Positions 1-7,508 of a DNA stretch of 19,903 nt are shown here, in pieces. Within the stretch, counting starts at the first letter, position 1. Each line of letters starts with the position of its first letter. Location: assembly GCA_041480845.1 (NCBI GenBank), contig JBGPAU010000013.1, positions 1-19,903 on the forward strand. Direction: 5' to 3'. The translations under genes and the position numbers were made by a program. The notes beneath the pieces are model-generated. The model ran no database searches. It saw only the letters and a program-made list of their open reading frames with translations, and was not told the origin of the DNA. This DNA is from LCIL01 sp041480845 (GTDB taxonomy: Bacteria; Patescibacteriota; Microgenomatia; UBA8517).

Positions 1-1049
1 AAGCGCGGGAATGGTTTAAAAAACTGGAAGAGGGGAATTCTGAGGCCAAATCAATCTGGCAAAAGTGCGTCGACGTCTCAATGCAGGAATTTGATAAGAT
101 TTATGGCCTATTGGGAATAAAAATCGATTTTGCCTTTGGCGAATCTTATTACGAAAGTGAAATGAAGCAGATGATGGAGGACCCTGCTTTCAAAAAACAC
201 CTGTCAAAGGGGGAAGACGGGGCTTTGATAATCGATTTGGCCGGGCAGGGGATAAAAACACCATTGATGTTTTTAAAAAGCGACGGGGCAACCACTTACG
301 CAACCCGTGACCTGGCAACAATTAAGTTCAGGGAGCGAAAATGGGATCCTGATATCATCATCTATGAAGTCGGTGCGGAGCAATCACTTCATTTTAAGCA
401 GGTGTTTGCAGCTGCGAGGCTTTTGGGTTTGGTAAAAGAATCAGTTGAGCTTGTTCACACCGCCCACGGCCTTTATTTGGCTCCTGACGGAAAGAAATTT
501 TCAACAAGAGAGGGAAAAACCATTAAATTGGAGGAAGTATTGAGTGAGGCGGTAAAAAGGGCTAAGAAATTGGGGAACAGTGACGGCAAAGTAGCAAAAG
601 AAGTGGGAATTGGTGCCATAAAATATTTTGACCTGATGCATTCGGTTCAAAGCAATGTTGTTTTTGAATGGGACAAGATAATGAATATGGAAGGCAACTC
701 GGGGCCATACTTGCAGTACACGGTCGCCCGTACGAATTCCGTACTCGCGAAGGCAAAAGTGAAAAACGACAAGTTGAATGTGACGAATTTGAATACGGAA
801 GAATTGTCGGTTTTAAGATTCTTGATTCGATTTCCGGAAGTTGTCGAATCAAGCGCAAAGTTATTTTCGCCAAACCTCCTCTGCAACTTTCTGTATGACT
901 TGGCGCAGAAATATAACAACTTCTACAATGCTAATAGGATAATCGATTCAGATAATGAAGAATTCAGACTTGCGTTGACTTTTGGGGTTGGTCAAGTTCT
1001 TAAAAACGGCCTGAAACTTCTGGGGATCCAAACACCGGAGAGGATGTAG
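1..1049 (+). CDS. argS: Arginyl-tRNA synthetase, C-terminal part (5' end outside window)
   Basis: Charges tRNA-Arg with arginine in the cytoplasm (class I aminoacyl-tRNA synthetase). The frame is open from base 3 to the stop at 1047-1049, about 348 residues; the start codon lies upstream of the window. Visible are the catalytic-core segment (ATYATRDLATIKFR), the class I signature as KFSTREG (a KMSKS variant, about nt 495-515), the region SGPYLQYTVAR, and the C-terminal anticodon-binding DALR-type helical domain ending in the conserved tail TPERM. No frameshift is seen. A tRNA-Arg gene lies about 4 kb downstream. The identification is by family motifs and is secure. Confidence 0.96.
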   Translation, partial: AREWFKKLEEGNSEAKSIWQKCVDVSMQEFDKIYGLLGIKIDFAFGESYYESEMKQMMEDPAFKKHLSKGEDGALIIDLAGQGIKTPLMFLKSDGATTYATRDLATIKFRERKWDPDIIIYEVGAEQSLHFKQVFAAARLLGLVKESVELVHTAHGLYLAPDGKKFSTREGKTIKLEEVLSEAVKRAKKLGNSDGKVAKEVGIGAIKYFDLMHSVQSNVVFEWDKIMNMEGNSGPYLQYTVARTNSVLAKAKVKNDKLNVTNLNTEELSVLRFLIRFPEVVESSAKLFSPNLLCNFLYDLAQKYNNFYNANRIIDSDNEEFRLALTFGVGQVLKNGLKLLGIQTPERM

Positions 1050-1070
1050 CTTCGATTATTGCCAAAAAAA

Positions 1071-1122
1071 TAGAGCAGCGTCCTTTGTGGGGAATCACCT
1101 TTGGGGTGAATACACTGCTCTA
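1071..1122. terminator. Nested hairpin between convergent argS and orphan gene
   Basis: The arms TAGAGCAG (1071-1078) and CTGCTCTA (1115-1122) are perfectly complementary and enclose a second hairpin, TCACC (1095-1099) with GGTGA (1105-1109). It sits between two convergent genes, so it most likely acts as a bidirectional transcript end. There is no strong T-run on either side, so a protective 3' structure or small RNA is also possible. Confidence 0.45.
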
Positions 1123-1144
1123 ATACTGATCCTATAAACGGATT

Positions 1145-1531
1145 TTATTTGGTTTCGACTTCTTCAATATGCATTGAAACGTTCAACTCTCTGTCGAAGT
1201 TGTCGGTTTCCGTATGGCTCCATTGATTGCCAAATTCAATCAGATGTTCGTTTCCGTCAGGCAGATTGTAGATTACGCAGTATCCTTCTACGCTCCCGTA
1301 CTTGGCATTAACGGTTGGCATAATCCGAATATTCTCGGCAAGACCTGGTAGTTTGACAATTGCTTTGCCCCAGCTTGGCCACGAATCCGAATATTCTCTT
1401 TTTTCGCCGATCTTTACTATCTCATATTCGACGTGATCGGTCAGGTTAAGCTTTTGACCAACCGATAATGGACACTGAACTTCCGGAACGGTGGCGGGTT
1501 TTGGCTTTGGGCCAAACCATTTCTTAAACAT
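1145..1531 (-). CDS. Hypothetical protein, 128 aa
   Basis: I do not recognise the family. The start is supported by a strong Shine-Dalgarno AAAGGAG (minus strand, 1538-1544) six bases before ATG. The protein has no membrane segment or signal peptide. It begins with a basic, proline-rich stretch (KKWFGPKPKP) and continues as what looks like an all-beta domain, with alternating hydrophobic residues, several Trp residues (SWPSWGKAIV, NQWSHTE) and a Gly-Tyr-Cys core strand (VEGYCVIYNLPDG). It is the distal gene of a minus-strand group below a polytopic membrane protein, separated by 157 bases that contain a long hairpin. It is probably a real cytoplasmic protein; function unknown. Confidence 0.75.
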   Translation of the reverse strand: MFKKWFGPKPKPATVPEVQCPLSVGQKLNLTDHVEYEIVKIGEKREYSDSWPSWGKAIVKLPGLAENIRIMPTVNAKYGSVEGYCVIYNLPDGNEHLIEFGNQWSHTETDNFDRELNVSMHIEEVETK

Positions 1532-1628
1532 GGCCTCCTCCTTTAGGTTTTGAACGAAACACAGGATAAAAGTTAAAGAACCGAACTTTCATTAGCCACC
1601 AGTTTGTATTTTGATGCCTAATGTAAAG

Positions 1629-1675
1629 CCCCCGTGAGATGTTGTTTCCTTGTTAGGAAAACTATCTCACAGGGG
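1629..1675. other. Strong hairpin between two minus-strand genes
   Basis: CCCCGTGAGAT (1630-1640) pairs with ATCTCAC plus GGGG (1664-1675, one bulged A), and an upper stem GTTTCCT (1644-1650) pairs with AGGAAAAC (1655-1662) around a 4-base loop. It lies just after the stop of the membrane-protein gene (1689-2636, minus) and before the orphan gene. It may be a terminator, processing site or mRNA stabiliser. No clear U-run follows on the minus strand. Confidence 0.5.
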
Positions 1676-1688
1676 AGATGCTTTGATG

Positions 1689-2636
1689 TTAACCAATCGT
1701 GAATACCGCAAAGTTGTGGTAGATGGCGTAGCCAATCAACACAACCTCGATCATGTAGAAAAGGACAAGGTCCCAGGCCATAATAAACTCCAGATTGAGT
1801 TTTCCGATCGAAATGGAATGGGGAGTACCCCGTGCCGTGACCCAGCCTTGTTTGGCCCCTACCACCGCCAGAAAAAATGTGACGGCAAAGCCGACTGATA
1901 TCCAGGCGACACTTTGGGTGATGGCGGGAACAATTCCGACCGCAAAGGCGATCAAACTAAAGACCGCTTGCCGGAAAAATTCCTTGCCAATGCCGATGAG
2001 GGCGATAACAACCGGAACAAGAATCGGCAGGTATGCTGGATAGGGAACTGCACTGGAATTCATCAAGTAGATGAAAATCAAGGCAACTCCGGCTACGTAC
2101 CAGTGTGTTGTGTCAATTCTATCCCACCATGCATCTTCTGTCTCTTGGCTGGGGTTGTAAAATGTTCCGATGACCATCGCTAAGAAAGCGCCTCCCAATG
2201 CAAACCAGAATCCCGGGGAGTTGTGGCCGAACAGTTGGCCGGTAACAAGAATGGCAACCGTTCCCCAGGCTGCAAAAAAATCCATGAGCAAGGGGTCGTG
2301 TCTTGCGGTGGTTTCGAGTAGACTGAATAGAAAGAGGAAAGCCAACCCAAGACCGATAAGTGGAATTTCCAAGTATGCGTCACCCTGCAAAGTAATTGTA
2401 GGGGGCTTTATTGCGTGGCTTGTCTTAAAATAGGCGAAAGCACCACCGGCTACGGCCAGAATTACAAGAATCCACCAGTACTTTTTGATGCCACCGGTCA
2501 TACTTTCGGTTTCGGGAAGACGCCCGCGAAGACCCCGGAACATGGCCTTTACCTTGCCAAATCTTTCGTGATTTTCATACCTCTTTCGTGCTTCTTCGGC
2601 ACGATTTATGGGGCTGGTACTAAAAGCTTGATCCAT
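1689..2636 (-). CDS. Polytopic inner-membrane protein, 315 aa, unknown function
   Basis: I do not recognise the family. Residues 1-50 are charged and probably cytoplasmic (basic segment RFGKVKAMFRGLRGRL). About eight hydrophobic segments follow, near residues 53-72, 88-107, 115-136, 141-161, 179-196, 201-218, 224-260 (probably two) and 284-306. Between segments 4 and 5 is an acidic and Trp-rich loop (SQETEDAWWDRID). No catalytic motif is visible. The start is fixed by AAAGGAGG seven bases before ATG. It has its own promoter (2829-2857) and a leader of about 180 bases with several hairpins, so expression may be controlled after transcription starts. It could be a transporter or an envelope scaffold. 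Confidence 0.8.
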   Translation of the reverse strand: MDQAFSTSPINRAEEARKRYENHERFGKVKAMFRGLRGRLPETESMTGGIKKYWWILVILAVAGGAFAYFKTSHAIKPPTITLQGDAYLEIPLIGLGLAFLFLFSLLETTARHDPLLMDFFAAWGTVAILVTGQLFGHNSPGFWFALGGAFLAMVIGTFYNPSQETEDAWWDRIDTTHWYVAGVALIFIYLMNSSAVPYPAYLPILVPVVIALIGIGKEFFRQAVFSLIAFAVGIVPAITQSVAWISVGFAVTFFLAVVGAKQGWVTARGTPHSISIGKLNLEFIMAWDLVLFYMIEVVLIGYAIYHNFAVFTIG

Positions 2637-2658
2637 TTTAAACCTCCTTTGGTTTAAA
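2637..2658 (-). promoter_or_regulatory. Perfect hairpin holding the ribosome binding site
   Basis: TTTAAACC (2637-2644) and GGTTTAAA (2651-2658) are an exact 8-bp inverted repeat around a 6-base loop. On the mRNA the loop is AAAGGA and the following GG of the Shine-Dalgarno lies in the stem, directly before the ATG at 2636. Opening and closing of this hairpin could set translation of the membrane protein. A chance palindrome in AT-rich DNA is possible. Confidence 0.45.
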
Positions 2659-2672
2659 TATGATTGAATGAG

Positions 2673-2817
2673 TCAGAATTTGGGATGGAGCACACAGAGG
2701 CGTCTTGGAAAAGACACCTCGGGGTGCCCCACCACCATCCTCCTTCGCTCATTTTGAGCTGCGGAAGGACTTCGTCAGACTACGCATCAAAGCATGTTAA
2801 GGTGCGATTAAATCGCA
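2673..2817 (-). promoter_or_regulatory. Structured 5' leader of the membrane-protein gene
   Basis: Between the promoter and the gene the minus-strand transcript can form, in order: a 15-nt palindrome (2803-2817); a hairpin with arms at 2741-2750 and 2761-2769; then a closing stem CCATCC/GGATGG (2735-2740 with 2683-2688) that contains GGGGTGCCCC (2721-2730) and a GNRA-capped stem (2697-2706 with 2711-2720). A possible 21-codon leader ORF starts at 2738 and stops at 2673, but its AAGGAGG touches the ATG, so initiation there is doubtful. I do not recognise a known riboswitch class. The T-box consensus is not matched. Confidence 0.4.
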
Positions 2818-2828
2818 AACTTTGGGGA

Positions 2829-2857
2829 ATACTACCCTATAAGAAGAGAAAAGTCAA
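2829..2857 (-). promoter_or_regulatory. Sigma70-type promoter for the 1689-2636 gene
   Basis: On the minus strand TTGACT (2852-2857) and TAGTAT (2829-2834) are separated by exactly 17 bases. The -35 box overlaps the stop codon of the upstream DUF1003 gene. The match to consensus is close, so this is the best classical promoter of the window. It implies a leader of about 180 bases. Confidence 0.65.
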
Positions 2858-3291
2858 GGTTTGGAGTCTATTTTCCGCAAGATTTCAAGCATGATCTCAT
2901 CCTGTTTTTCAAGGTGAAGAAGTATTGCCTCAATTTCCTTTTCCGCTTTTAGGTTTGTTTCATAATCATGCTGAGCTCTGAGTTCCGAATGCCTGCTTTG
3001 CAGGTTTTGCCCGACCAAAATCAGGGGTAGGAGTATGAGTTGTAGGTAGCCGGAGGACAGGTACTGGATTATGGGCATAGTCGAGCTAAATATAAGAGGC
3101 ATGGTAACAAGCGCCAGACAAAAATAGAAAAAGCTCATCGTTCCGACTCTTGAAGTAATAAAAAGGGCAAGTCTGTCGGTTCTGCTTAAATGGCTTTTGT
3201 GTATTTCGTTAGTATTGGAAATTGGTGCAAACTCACGTTTTAGGTCGGATACTGTTTTAATCTTCTCCGGATGGAGTGGTGTTTCGAACAT
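2854..3291 (-). CDS. DUF1003-family membrane protein, 145 aa
   Basis: Matches the DUF1003 pattern: an N-terminal cytoplasmic part, the signature LSRTDRLALFITSRVGTM (residues 35-52), two membrane segments (about 53-73 and 80-96), then VGQNLQSRHSELRAQHDYETN and a charged helix to the C terminus. Typical members are 140-180 aa and have no assigned biochemical function. There is no Shine-Dalgarno. The minus-strand -10 TATACT (3298-3303) ends six bases before ATG, pointing to a leaderless mRNA. It is divergent from the M16 protease gene, with only 23 bases between the start codons. Confidence 0.85.
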   Translation of the reverse strand: MFETPLHPEKIKTVSDLKREFAPISNTNEIHKSHLSRTDRLALFITSRVGTMSFFYFCLALVTMPLIFSSTMPIIQYLSSGYLQLILLPLILVGQNLQSRHSELRAQHDYETNLKAEKEIEAILLHLEKQDEIMLEILRKIDSKP

Positions 3292-3297
3292 TCATTA

Positions 3298-3307
3298 AGT
3301 ATATAAT
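3298..3307. promoter_or_regulatory. Overlapping divergent -10 boxes, DUF1003 gene / M16 protease
   Basis: TATAAT (3302-3307) points right and ends 7 bases before the ATG at 3315. TATACT on the minus strand (3298-3303) points left and ends 6 bases before the ATG at 3291. The two boxes share bases, so the two directions should compete for polymerase. Neither gene has a Shine-Dalgarno. Confidence 0.55.
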
Positions 3308-3314
3308 ACAAAAC

Positions 3315-4601
3315 ATGGATTACAAACTTCATATAATGCCCTCGGGCCTAAGAGTCGTAACAGTTCCCATGCCGGGCTTGGAATCAGTAACTTTGATAGT
3401 TTGGGTCAAAACCGGAAGCCGTAATGAGGGGAAAAAGGTAGGCGGAATCAGCCACTTTTTGGAGCATATGGTTTTTAAGGGAAGCCCCAAGCGCCCCACG
3501 GCACGCGATATTTCTCAGGCGGTAGATGCAATAGGCGGAGAATTTAACGCGGCAACCAGCAAAGACTGGACGAATTTTTATATAAAAGCCAATAAAGATA
3601 GCCTTGAAACCGCATTTGATGTTTTGAGTGACATGGTACTTAACCCTCTACTTAAACCGGAAGAAATTGAAAGAGAAAAAGGCACAATTATTCAGGAAAT
3701 CAGAATGTATGAAGACACCCCCATGATGCATATAGGTGAGGTTTTTGAAGGACTTATTTTTAACGGAAACCAACTGGGTTGCGATACGGCCGGAACAGAG
3801 GCTTCTGTCAAAGGAATCGATAGAAATGATTTTGTAAGGTATCGCAAAGAGCATTATCACTCGGATCAGATGCTGGTAACAGTGGCTGGAGGAATCAGCG
3901 AAAATATTGTTCTTAAGCTCGTGGAGAAGTATTTTGGTAAATCACAAATCACAAAAAACAAATTACAAACAAATTCCAAATCGAAAATTTTCAAATCCAC
4001 ACAAAACAAACCCCAATTTAAACTTCAGACCAAAAAATGCGAACAGGCTCACCTTATTCTGGGATTTATGGGCGAGGGCAGGGGGTATTCTAGGCGATTT
4101 GCCCAAAGTATTCTTTCCGTAATATTGGGCGGGGGGATGAGCTCCAGACTATTTATAGAAGTCAGGGAACGGCGCGGCTTAGCCTATTCAGTTAGGACAA
4201 GTACAGACAGGTATCAGGAAATCGGCTATATGGGAACATATGCCGGAGTGAATGTGGCCAAAGCTGACGAGGCTATTGCCGTGATTTTGGATCAGTGTTA
4301 TGGCCTTGCTTCAAATAAATATCCTGTGACTGCCAAGGAGCTTTCTAAAGCTAAAGGTTTCCTCAAAGGCAATTTGGCGCTGGCCCTTGAAGATACACAC
4401 GATGTCAGCGGATTTTTCGGCGAACAGCACCTTTTTCTTAAAAAAGTTCTGACACCTGAAGAAATTTACAAGAAAGTTGATGCGGTTAGCCTCGACGACG
4501 TTAATTTTGAGGCCAAAAAACTTTTCGATCCGTCCCGCTTGAATCTTGCCATAATCGGACCTTTCAAAGACGGGAAGAAATTTGTACAATTACTGAAATA
4601 A
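3315..4601 (+). CDS. M16-family zinc metallopeptidase (processing-peptidase / PqqL-like)
   Basis: Zinc-dependent peptidase of the M16 (inverzincin) family. The start at 3315 is chosen over 3276 because the family begins with the strand YKLHIMPSGLRVV and a TATAAT lies 7 bases upstream. The inverted zinc motif HFLEH is at residues 47-51 and the third ligand Glu is near 128 (GTIIQEIRMYED). The C-terminal half has RRGLAYSVRTSTDRY, the usual R/Y substrate-binding region. Length is 428 aa, normal for single-chain M16B. Residues about 209-241, in the variable linker before CEQAHLILGF, are Lys/Gln/Asn-rich and are encoded by 7-bp-periodic repeats. The ndk gene follows after one base. Confidence 0.93.
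   Translation: MDYKLHIMPSGLRVVTVPMPGLESVTLIVWVKTGSRNEGKKVGGISHFLEHMVFKGSPKRPTARDISQAVDAIGGEFNAATSKDWTNFYIKANKDSLETAFDVLSDMVLNPLLKPEEIEREKGTIIQEIRMYEDTPMMHIGEVFEGLIFNGNQLGCDTAGTEASVKGIDRNDFVRYRKEHYHSDQMLVTVAGGISENIVLKLVEKYFGKSQITKNKLQTNSKSKIFKSTQNKPQFKLQTKKCEQAHLILGFMGEGRGYSRRFAQSILSVILGGGMSSRLFIEVRERRGLAYSVRTSTDRYQEIGYMGTYAGVNVAKADEAIAVILDQCYGLASNKYPVTAKELSKAKGFLKGNLALALEDTHDVSGFFGEQHLFLKKVLTPEEIYKKVDAVSLDDVNFEAKKLFDPSRLNLAIIGPFKDGKKFVQLLK
3939..4035 (+). repeat. Heptamer-periodic A-rich repeat inside the M16 gene
   Basis: Starts with AAATCAC AAATCAC AAAAAAC AAATTAC, then decays into related A/C-rich units. It is in frame and adds a Lys/Gln/Asn-rich linker (about residues 209-241) where other M16 proteins have a short variable loop. 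The 7-bp period is shared with arrays at 7736-7894 and with 8275-8309 inside the glycosyltransferase gene. Confidence 0.6.
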
Positions 4602-4602
4602 T

Positions 4603-5064
4603 ATGGAAAGAACTGTAGTGCTTATCAAGCCGGACGGGATTCAGAGAGGACTGGTGGGGGAGATAATGCACAGATTTGAAAGAAAGGGGCTAAAATTGAT
4701 CGGGCTTAAGATGGTCACCATGACCGATGCCATGCTTGACAGTTGGTATGCCCATCACAAGGACAAGCCTTTTTTTAATGATCTAAAGAGCTTCATGCGC
4801 TGGACACCTGTTGTTGCCATGGTTTGGGAGGGATTGGAGGCTGTTGCCGCAGTCAGAAAAATTGTGGGAATTACGAAGTCGCGTGAAGCGGAGGCGGGAT
4901 CAGTTAGGGGGGACTTTGGCATGAGCGGTTCCCAAAACATAATTCATGCCTCGGATTCTTTGGACTCTGCAGAAAAGGAACTGGGACTGATTTTTAACGG
5001 TGATGAAATCTTCGATTACGAAAGTGGAATGGATAGCCTCATTTACTCCAAGGGAGAAGCCTAA
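4603..5064 (+). CDS. ndk: Nucleoside diphosphate kinase
   Basis: Transfers the gamma phosphate between nucleoside triphosphates and diphosphates through a phospho-histidine. All hallmarks are present: RTVVLIKPDG at residues 3-12 with the nucleotide-binding Lys9, RGLVGEI, the Kpn-loop region, VRGDFG (101-106) and the active-site motif NIIHASDS with His115. Length is 153 aa, slightly longer than the usual 140-150 through an extended C-terminal tail (YESGMDSLIYSKGEA). It starts one base after the M16 stop with no own Shine-Dalgarno, so translation is probably coupled to the protease gene. It converges with the tRNA genes. Confidence 0.97.
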   Translation: MERTVVLIKPDGIQRGLVGEIMHRFERKGLKLIGLKMVTMTDAMLDSWYAHHKDKPFFNDLKSFMRWTPVVAMVWEGLEAVAAVRKIVGITKSREAEAGSVRGDFGMSGSQNIIHASDSLDSAEKELGLIFNGDEIFDYESGMDSLIYSKGEA

Positions 5065-5072
5065 GGATAGAG

Positions 5073-5144
5073 TCGGGGTGGACGGAATTGGACCGTCTGT
5101 CTTTACGTCCCGAACGTAACGTGATACCGATTCACTACACCCCG
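5073..5144 (-). tRNA. tRNA-Pro (anticodon CGG)
   Basis: A full cloverleaf of 72 nt on the minus strand: acceptor CGGGGTG/CACCCCG, D stem GTGA/TCAC with a 7-base loop containing GG, anticodon stem TTACG/CGTAA with loop TTCGGGA, T stem GACGG/CCGTC. The anticodon CGG followed by G37 and the C1-G72 pair are both typical of proline tRNAs. CCA is not encoded. The T loop reads TCCAATT, so position 55 is C rather than the near-universal T. It lies six bases downstream of tRNA-Arg and is presumably cotranscribed. Confidence 0.92.
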
Positions 5145-5150
5145 ATAAAG

Positions 5151-5222
5151 TGCCCTCAGAGGGAATTGAACCTCCATCTTACCCTTAGGACGGGTCTGCT
5201 CTGTCCGTTGAGCTATGAGGGC
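5151..5222 (-). tRNA. tRNA-Arg (anticodon CCT)
   Basis: The minus strand folds as acceptor GCCCTCA/TGAGGGC, D stem GCTC/GAGC, anticodon arm GACCC-GTCCTAA-GGGTA giving anticodon CCT (reads AGG), and a T arm with TTCAATT. Length is 72 nt without encoded CCA. The T stem GGAGG/CCCTC is irregular: it needs an A-C mismatch, or an 8-base loop with a shifted stem. The first anticodon-stem pair is G-A and position 32 is G. The identity looks right, but processing or stability may be unusual. Confidence 0.87.
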
Positions 5223-5239
5223 TCATTTATTACTCTGAA

Positions 5240-5248
5240 ATTATATCA
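5240..5248 (-). promoter_or_regulatory. Extended -10 promoter for the tRNA pair
   Basis: The minus strand reads TGATATAAT (TGn plus TATAAT), ending 17 bases before the first base of tRNA-Arg. No good -35 box is seen. It lies directly after the stop codon of the PEGA-protein gene, so the tRNAs have their own start. Confidence 0.55.
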
Positions 5249-5258
5249 CGAATGAAGG

Positions 5259-6461
5259 TTATTTAACCGTCAGCGTGTAGAGGTTGGCGGAGGCTGTTGG
5301 AGCCCCCAAATTTGTAAGAATCAGAAGCTTTGTCGTATTTGAAAAAGGAAATGCCGCGGGGGCAAAATATGAACCCGAATAAACAATTTGGCGGTTTGTG
5401 CCGTCATAGTCCATCACCGTAACCTGTCCGTTTTGGGCAAGAAGTAAGTGCCTGCTTGAGGACATCCATCTTAAGGCTCCCAAAAGGGGATTATCTTTAT
5501 TATCAATAGTAATGGGTTGGTCCGTGATCAGGAAGTTCCGATCCTCTTTGATATCGTAAACATAGGTATCACCGCTTTGTATATTCCGTTCTTGCCTCTG
5601 AGTTGAAGCACCGGGAAGTGGTCTAATAAGTCCGTCGGGTAAGATTCCCGAAGAACTGGCGGTGTAAAGTATCATATTGTTGTCGGGTGAAAAAACAAAG
5701 CCTGAAGATTTTCTTGCAAGGATATCGGTTACTTCCGGAGGAAGATTCCTGATAAGATTTTGGTTTTTATTTTCCTTTTCGGTTTTCCATGTCGCGAGAG
5801 TTATATCCCTTTTTGAAGCGATATTTACCCTTTGATTTTGGGCTGTAAACGATCCTGTATCGAGTAGAAAGTTACTATTTGATATTGTTAATAAGATTTG
5901 TCTTCCGTCCGGTGAAAAAACATAACTTGCACCCGCCATGTCTCCGTCGGTGATTCTTTTTGGCCCTGCCCCGAATCCCAAAGGCAAGCTGAATGTGTCA
6001 AGAACCCAAAGTCCGGCTTTGTCGCTCCCCGTGTCATTGGAAGGAAGAACGCTATAAACTATTTTTGAACCGTCCTCCGACATTACGGGGTTTACCACCC
6101 CGGTTGAGGTGATGGGGGAAAGGGATGGGACATTCTTAAAAAGCGAAATAGCAACCTGAGTTACGATTTCTTTTTCAATGGTTAGCCTTTTGTACCAGCT
6201 AAAAAAACCGTCCTTACGCACTTCTACATCATATGTTCCGGGGGAAACGGAAATACTTGCATTGGTCGCGGTTTTGAGGTCTCCGTTAATATAGACCGAG
6301 GCTCCGTCGGGTTCGGATTTAAGCACCAGAATGCCGTTTGGCTGGAATTTGAATGTTTTGAGATTGAGTCTGTAGCCTCTGGCGTAATATGAAGCAGAAA
6401 GCCCCACGCTTCCCACCACGATTAAAGTAATTAGAAAAAAGATGACTCTGATTTTTGTCAT
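5259..6461 (-). CDS. Membrane-anchored PEGA-domain protein with beta-propeller-like repeats
   Basis: An N-terminal membrane anchor or uncleaved signal (residues 5-25) is followed by a PEGA domain (about 43-108): LVLKSEPDGASVYINGD, then VSPGTYDVEVRKDGF. PEGA domains are small extracytoplasmic beta domains of surface proteins. Residues about 115-400 contain spaced strands of the TolB/WD40-like type: VMSEDGSKIVYSV, VFSPDGRQILLTI, VFSPDNNMILYTA, LRWMSSSRHLLLA. The likely fold is a propeller outside the membrane. It is divergent from mreB with a 39-base gap. I infer a cell-envelope or cell-shape role from this neighbour, not from a known activity. Confidence 0.82.
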   Translation of the reverse strand: MTKIRVIFFLITLIVVGSVGLSASYYARGYRLNLKTFKFQPNGILVLKSEPDGASVYINGDLKTATNASISVSPGTYDVEVRKDGFFSWYKRLTIEKEIVTQVAISLFKNVPSLSPITSTGVVNPVMSEDGSKIVYSVLPSNDTGSDKAGLWVLDTFSLPLGFGAGPKRITDGDMAGASYVFSPDGRQILLTISNSNFLLDTGSFTAQNQRVNIASKRDITLATWKTEKENKNQNLIRNLPPEVTDILARKSSGFVFSPDNNMILYTASSSGILPDGLIRPLPGASTQRQERNIQSGDTYVYDIKEDRNFLITDQPITIDNKDNPLLGALRWMSSSRHLLLAQNGQVTVMDYDGTNRQIVYSGSYFAPAAFPFSNTTKLLILTNLGAPTASANLYTLTVK

Positions 6462-6482
6462 ATATGAAATTCTCTGTGATAT

Positions 6483-6490
6483 ATTATAAT
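6483..6490. promoter_or_regulatory. Overlapping divergent -10 boxes, PEGA gene / mreB
   Basis: TATAAT (6485-6490) points to mreB and ends 10 bases before its ATG at 6501. On the minus strand TATAAT (6483-6488) points to the PEGA gene, ATG at 6461. The boxes overlap almost completely. mreB lacks a Shine-Dalgarno, so its mRNA is probably leaderless or nearly so. Confidence 0.5.
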
Positions 6491-6500
6491 CGACTCACGT

Positions 6501-7508
6501 ATGCTTCGCAAAAATATCGCCATAGACCTCGGCACTGCCAATACTTTGGTCTGGGTAGTGGGGGAAGGGCTTGTCGTTAATGAGCCTACAGTTGTGGCTA
6601 TTTCGGCAGATGACAATAAGGTAGTGGCAGTGGGAGAGGAAGCCAAAAGAATGCTGGGGCGTACCCCGGAGGCTCTCATTGCCAGCCGTCCCATGAGGGA
6701 CGGGGTTATTGCGGATTATCAGGTAACCGAGGCCATGCTTAGGTACTTTATCGGCAAGGTTTTAGGCCGTTTTCAATTTTTCAAGCCCAACGTTATGGTT
6801 TGCGTGCCTGCAGGCTGTACTCAGGTTGAACGGCGTGCCGCCTTGGATGCCACTCTTTCCGCCGGAGCCGGACATGCTTACCTTATTGACGAGCCTCTGG
6901 CCGCCGCAATCGGTGCCCAAATTCCGGTTTCGGCCCCGTCGGGACATATGATAATTGATATCGGCGGGGGGTCCACCGAGGCTGCCGTAATTTCATTGGG
7001 GGGCGTGGTTAGCCATAAATCGGTCCGGGTTGCTGGAAATAAAATCGATGAGGCAATTCAGAGCTATCTTAAGAAGAAGCACAATTTGATTGTGGGAGAT
7101 CAAACTGCGGAAGATATTAAGCTCAAGATCGGCTCAGCCGTTTCTACTTCTAAGCCCGAAAAATTGGAGATATCGGGCCGGGATCTTGTTTTTGGGCTTC
7201 CAAGGACCGTAGTTATCACCTCTGGCGAAGTAACCGAGGCAATAAAGCCAGTTCTCATGCAAATTATCGGTGCGGTCAAGGGGGTTTTGGAGGATACCCC
7301 GCCCGAACTTGCGGCCGATATTATCGATAAGGGAATAATTATGAGCGGCGGCTCGGCAATTCTCAGGAATTTTGATAAGCTGATAACTACGGAAACGGGA
7401 GTGCCCGCTCATGTTGCCGACGAACCGCTTCTTTGTGTTGTTAGGGGGACGGGACTTGTTCTGGAAAATATAGAACTTTGGAAAAGAAATGTAACAACAA
7501 GGGGTTAG
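6501..7508 (+). CDS. mreB: Rod shape-determining actin homologue MreB
   Basis: Bacterial actin that polymerises under the membrane and guides cell-wall synthesis. ATPase-fold motifs are in order: phosphate-1 IAIDLGTANTLVW (residues 6-18), MRDGVIADY, the segment RRAALDATLSAGAGHAYLI with DEPLAAAIGA, phosphate-2 IDIGGGSTEAAVISLGG, and the adenosine loop IIMSGGSAILRNFDKL near the C terminus. Length of 335 aa is typical. mreC/mreD are not downstream; instead comes a 389-base repeat-rich spacer. The divergent neighbour is a PEGA-domain envelope protein. Confidence 0.96.
   Translation: MLRKNIAIDLGTANTLVWVVGEGLVVNEPTVVAISADDNKVVAVGEEAKRMLGRTPEALIASRPMRDGVIADYQVTEAMLRYFIGKVLGRFQFFKPNVMVCVPAGCTQVERRAALDATLSAGAGHAYLIDEPLAAAIGAQIPVSAPSGHMIIDIGGGSTEAAVISLGGVVSHKSVRVAGNKIDEAIQSYLKKKHNLIVGDQTAEDIKLKIGSAVSTSKPEKLEISGRDLVFGLPRTVVITSGEVTEAIKPVLMQIIGAVKGVLEDTPPELAADIIDKGIIMSGGSAILRNFDKLITTETGVPAHVADEPLLCVVRGTGLVLENIELWKRNVTTRG

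Noticed and set aside
2664..2853. T-box riboswitch in the leader
   Set aside because: There is some likeness around GGTGG...ACCCC, but the TGGNACCGCG consensus and a recognisable specifier stem are missing, and the downstream gene is not an amino-acid gene.
2664..2894. Plus-strand ORF of 76 codons
   Set aside because: It overlaps the DUF1003 gene end, a promoter and several hairpins. No ribosome site, and the composition is not protein-like.
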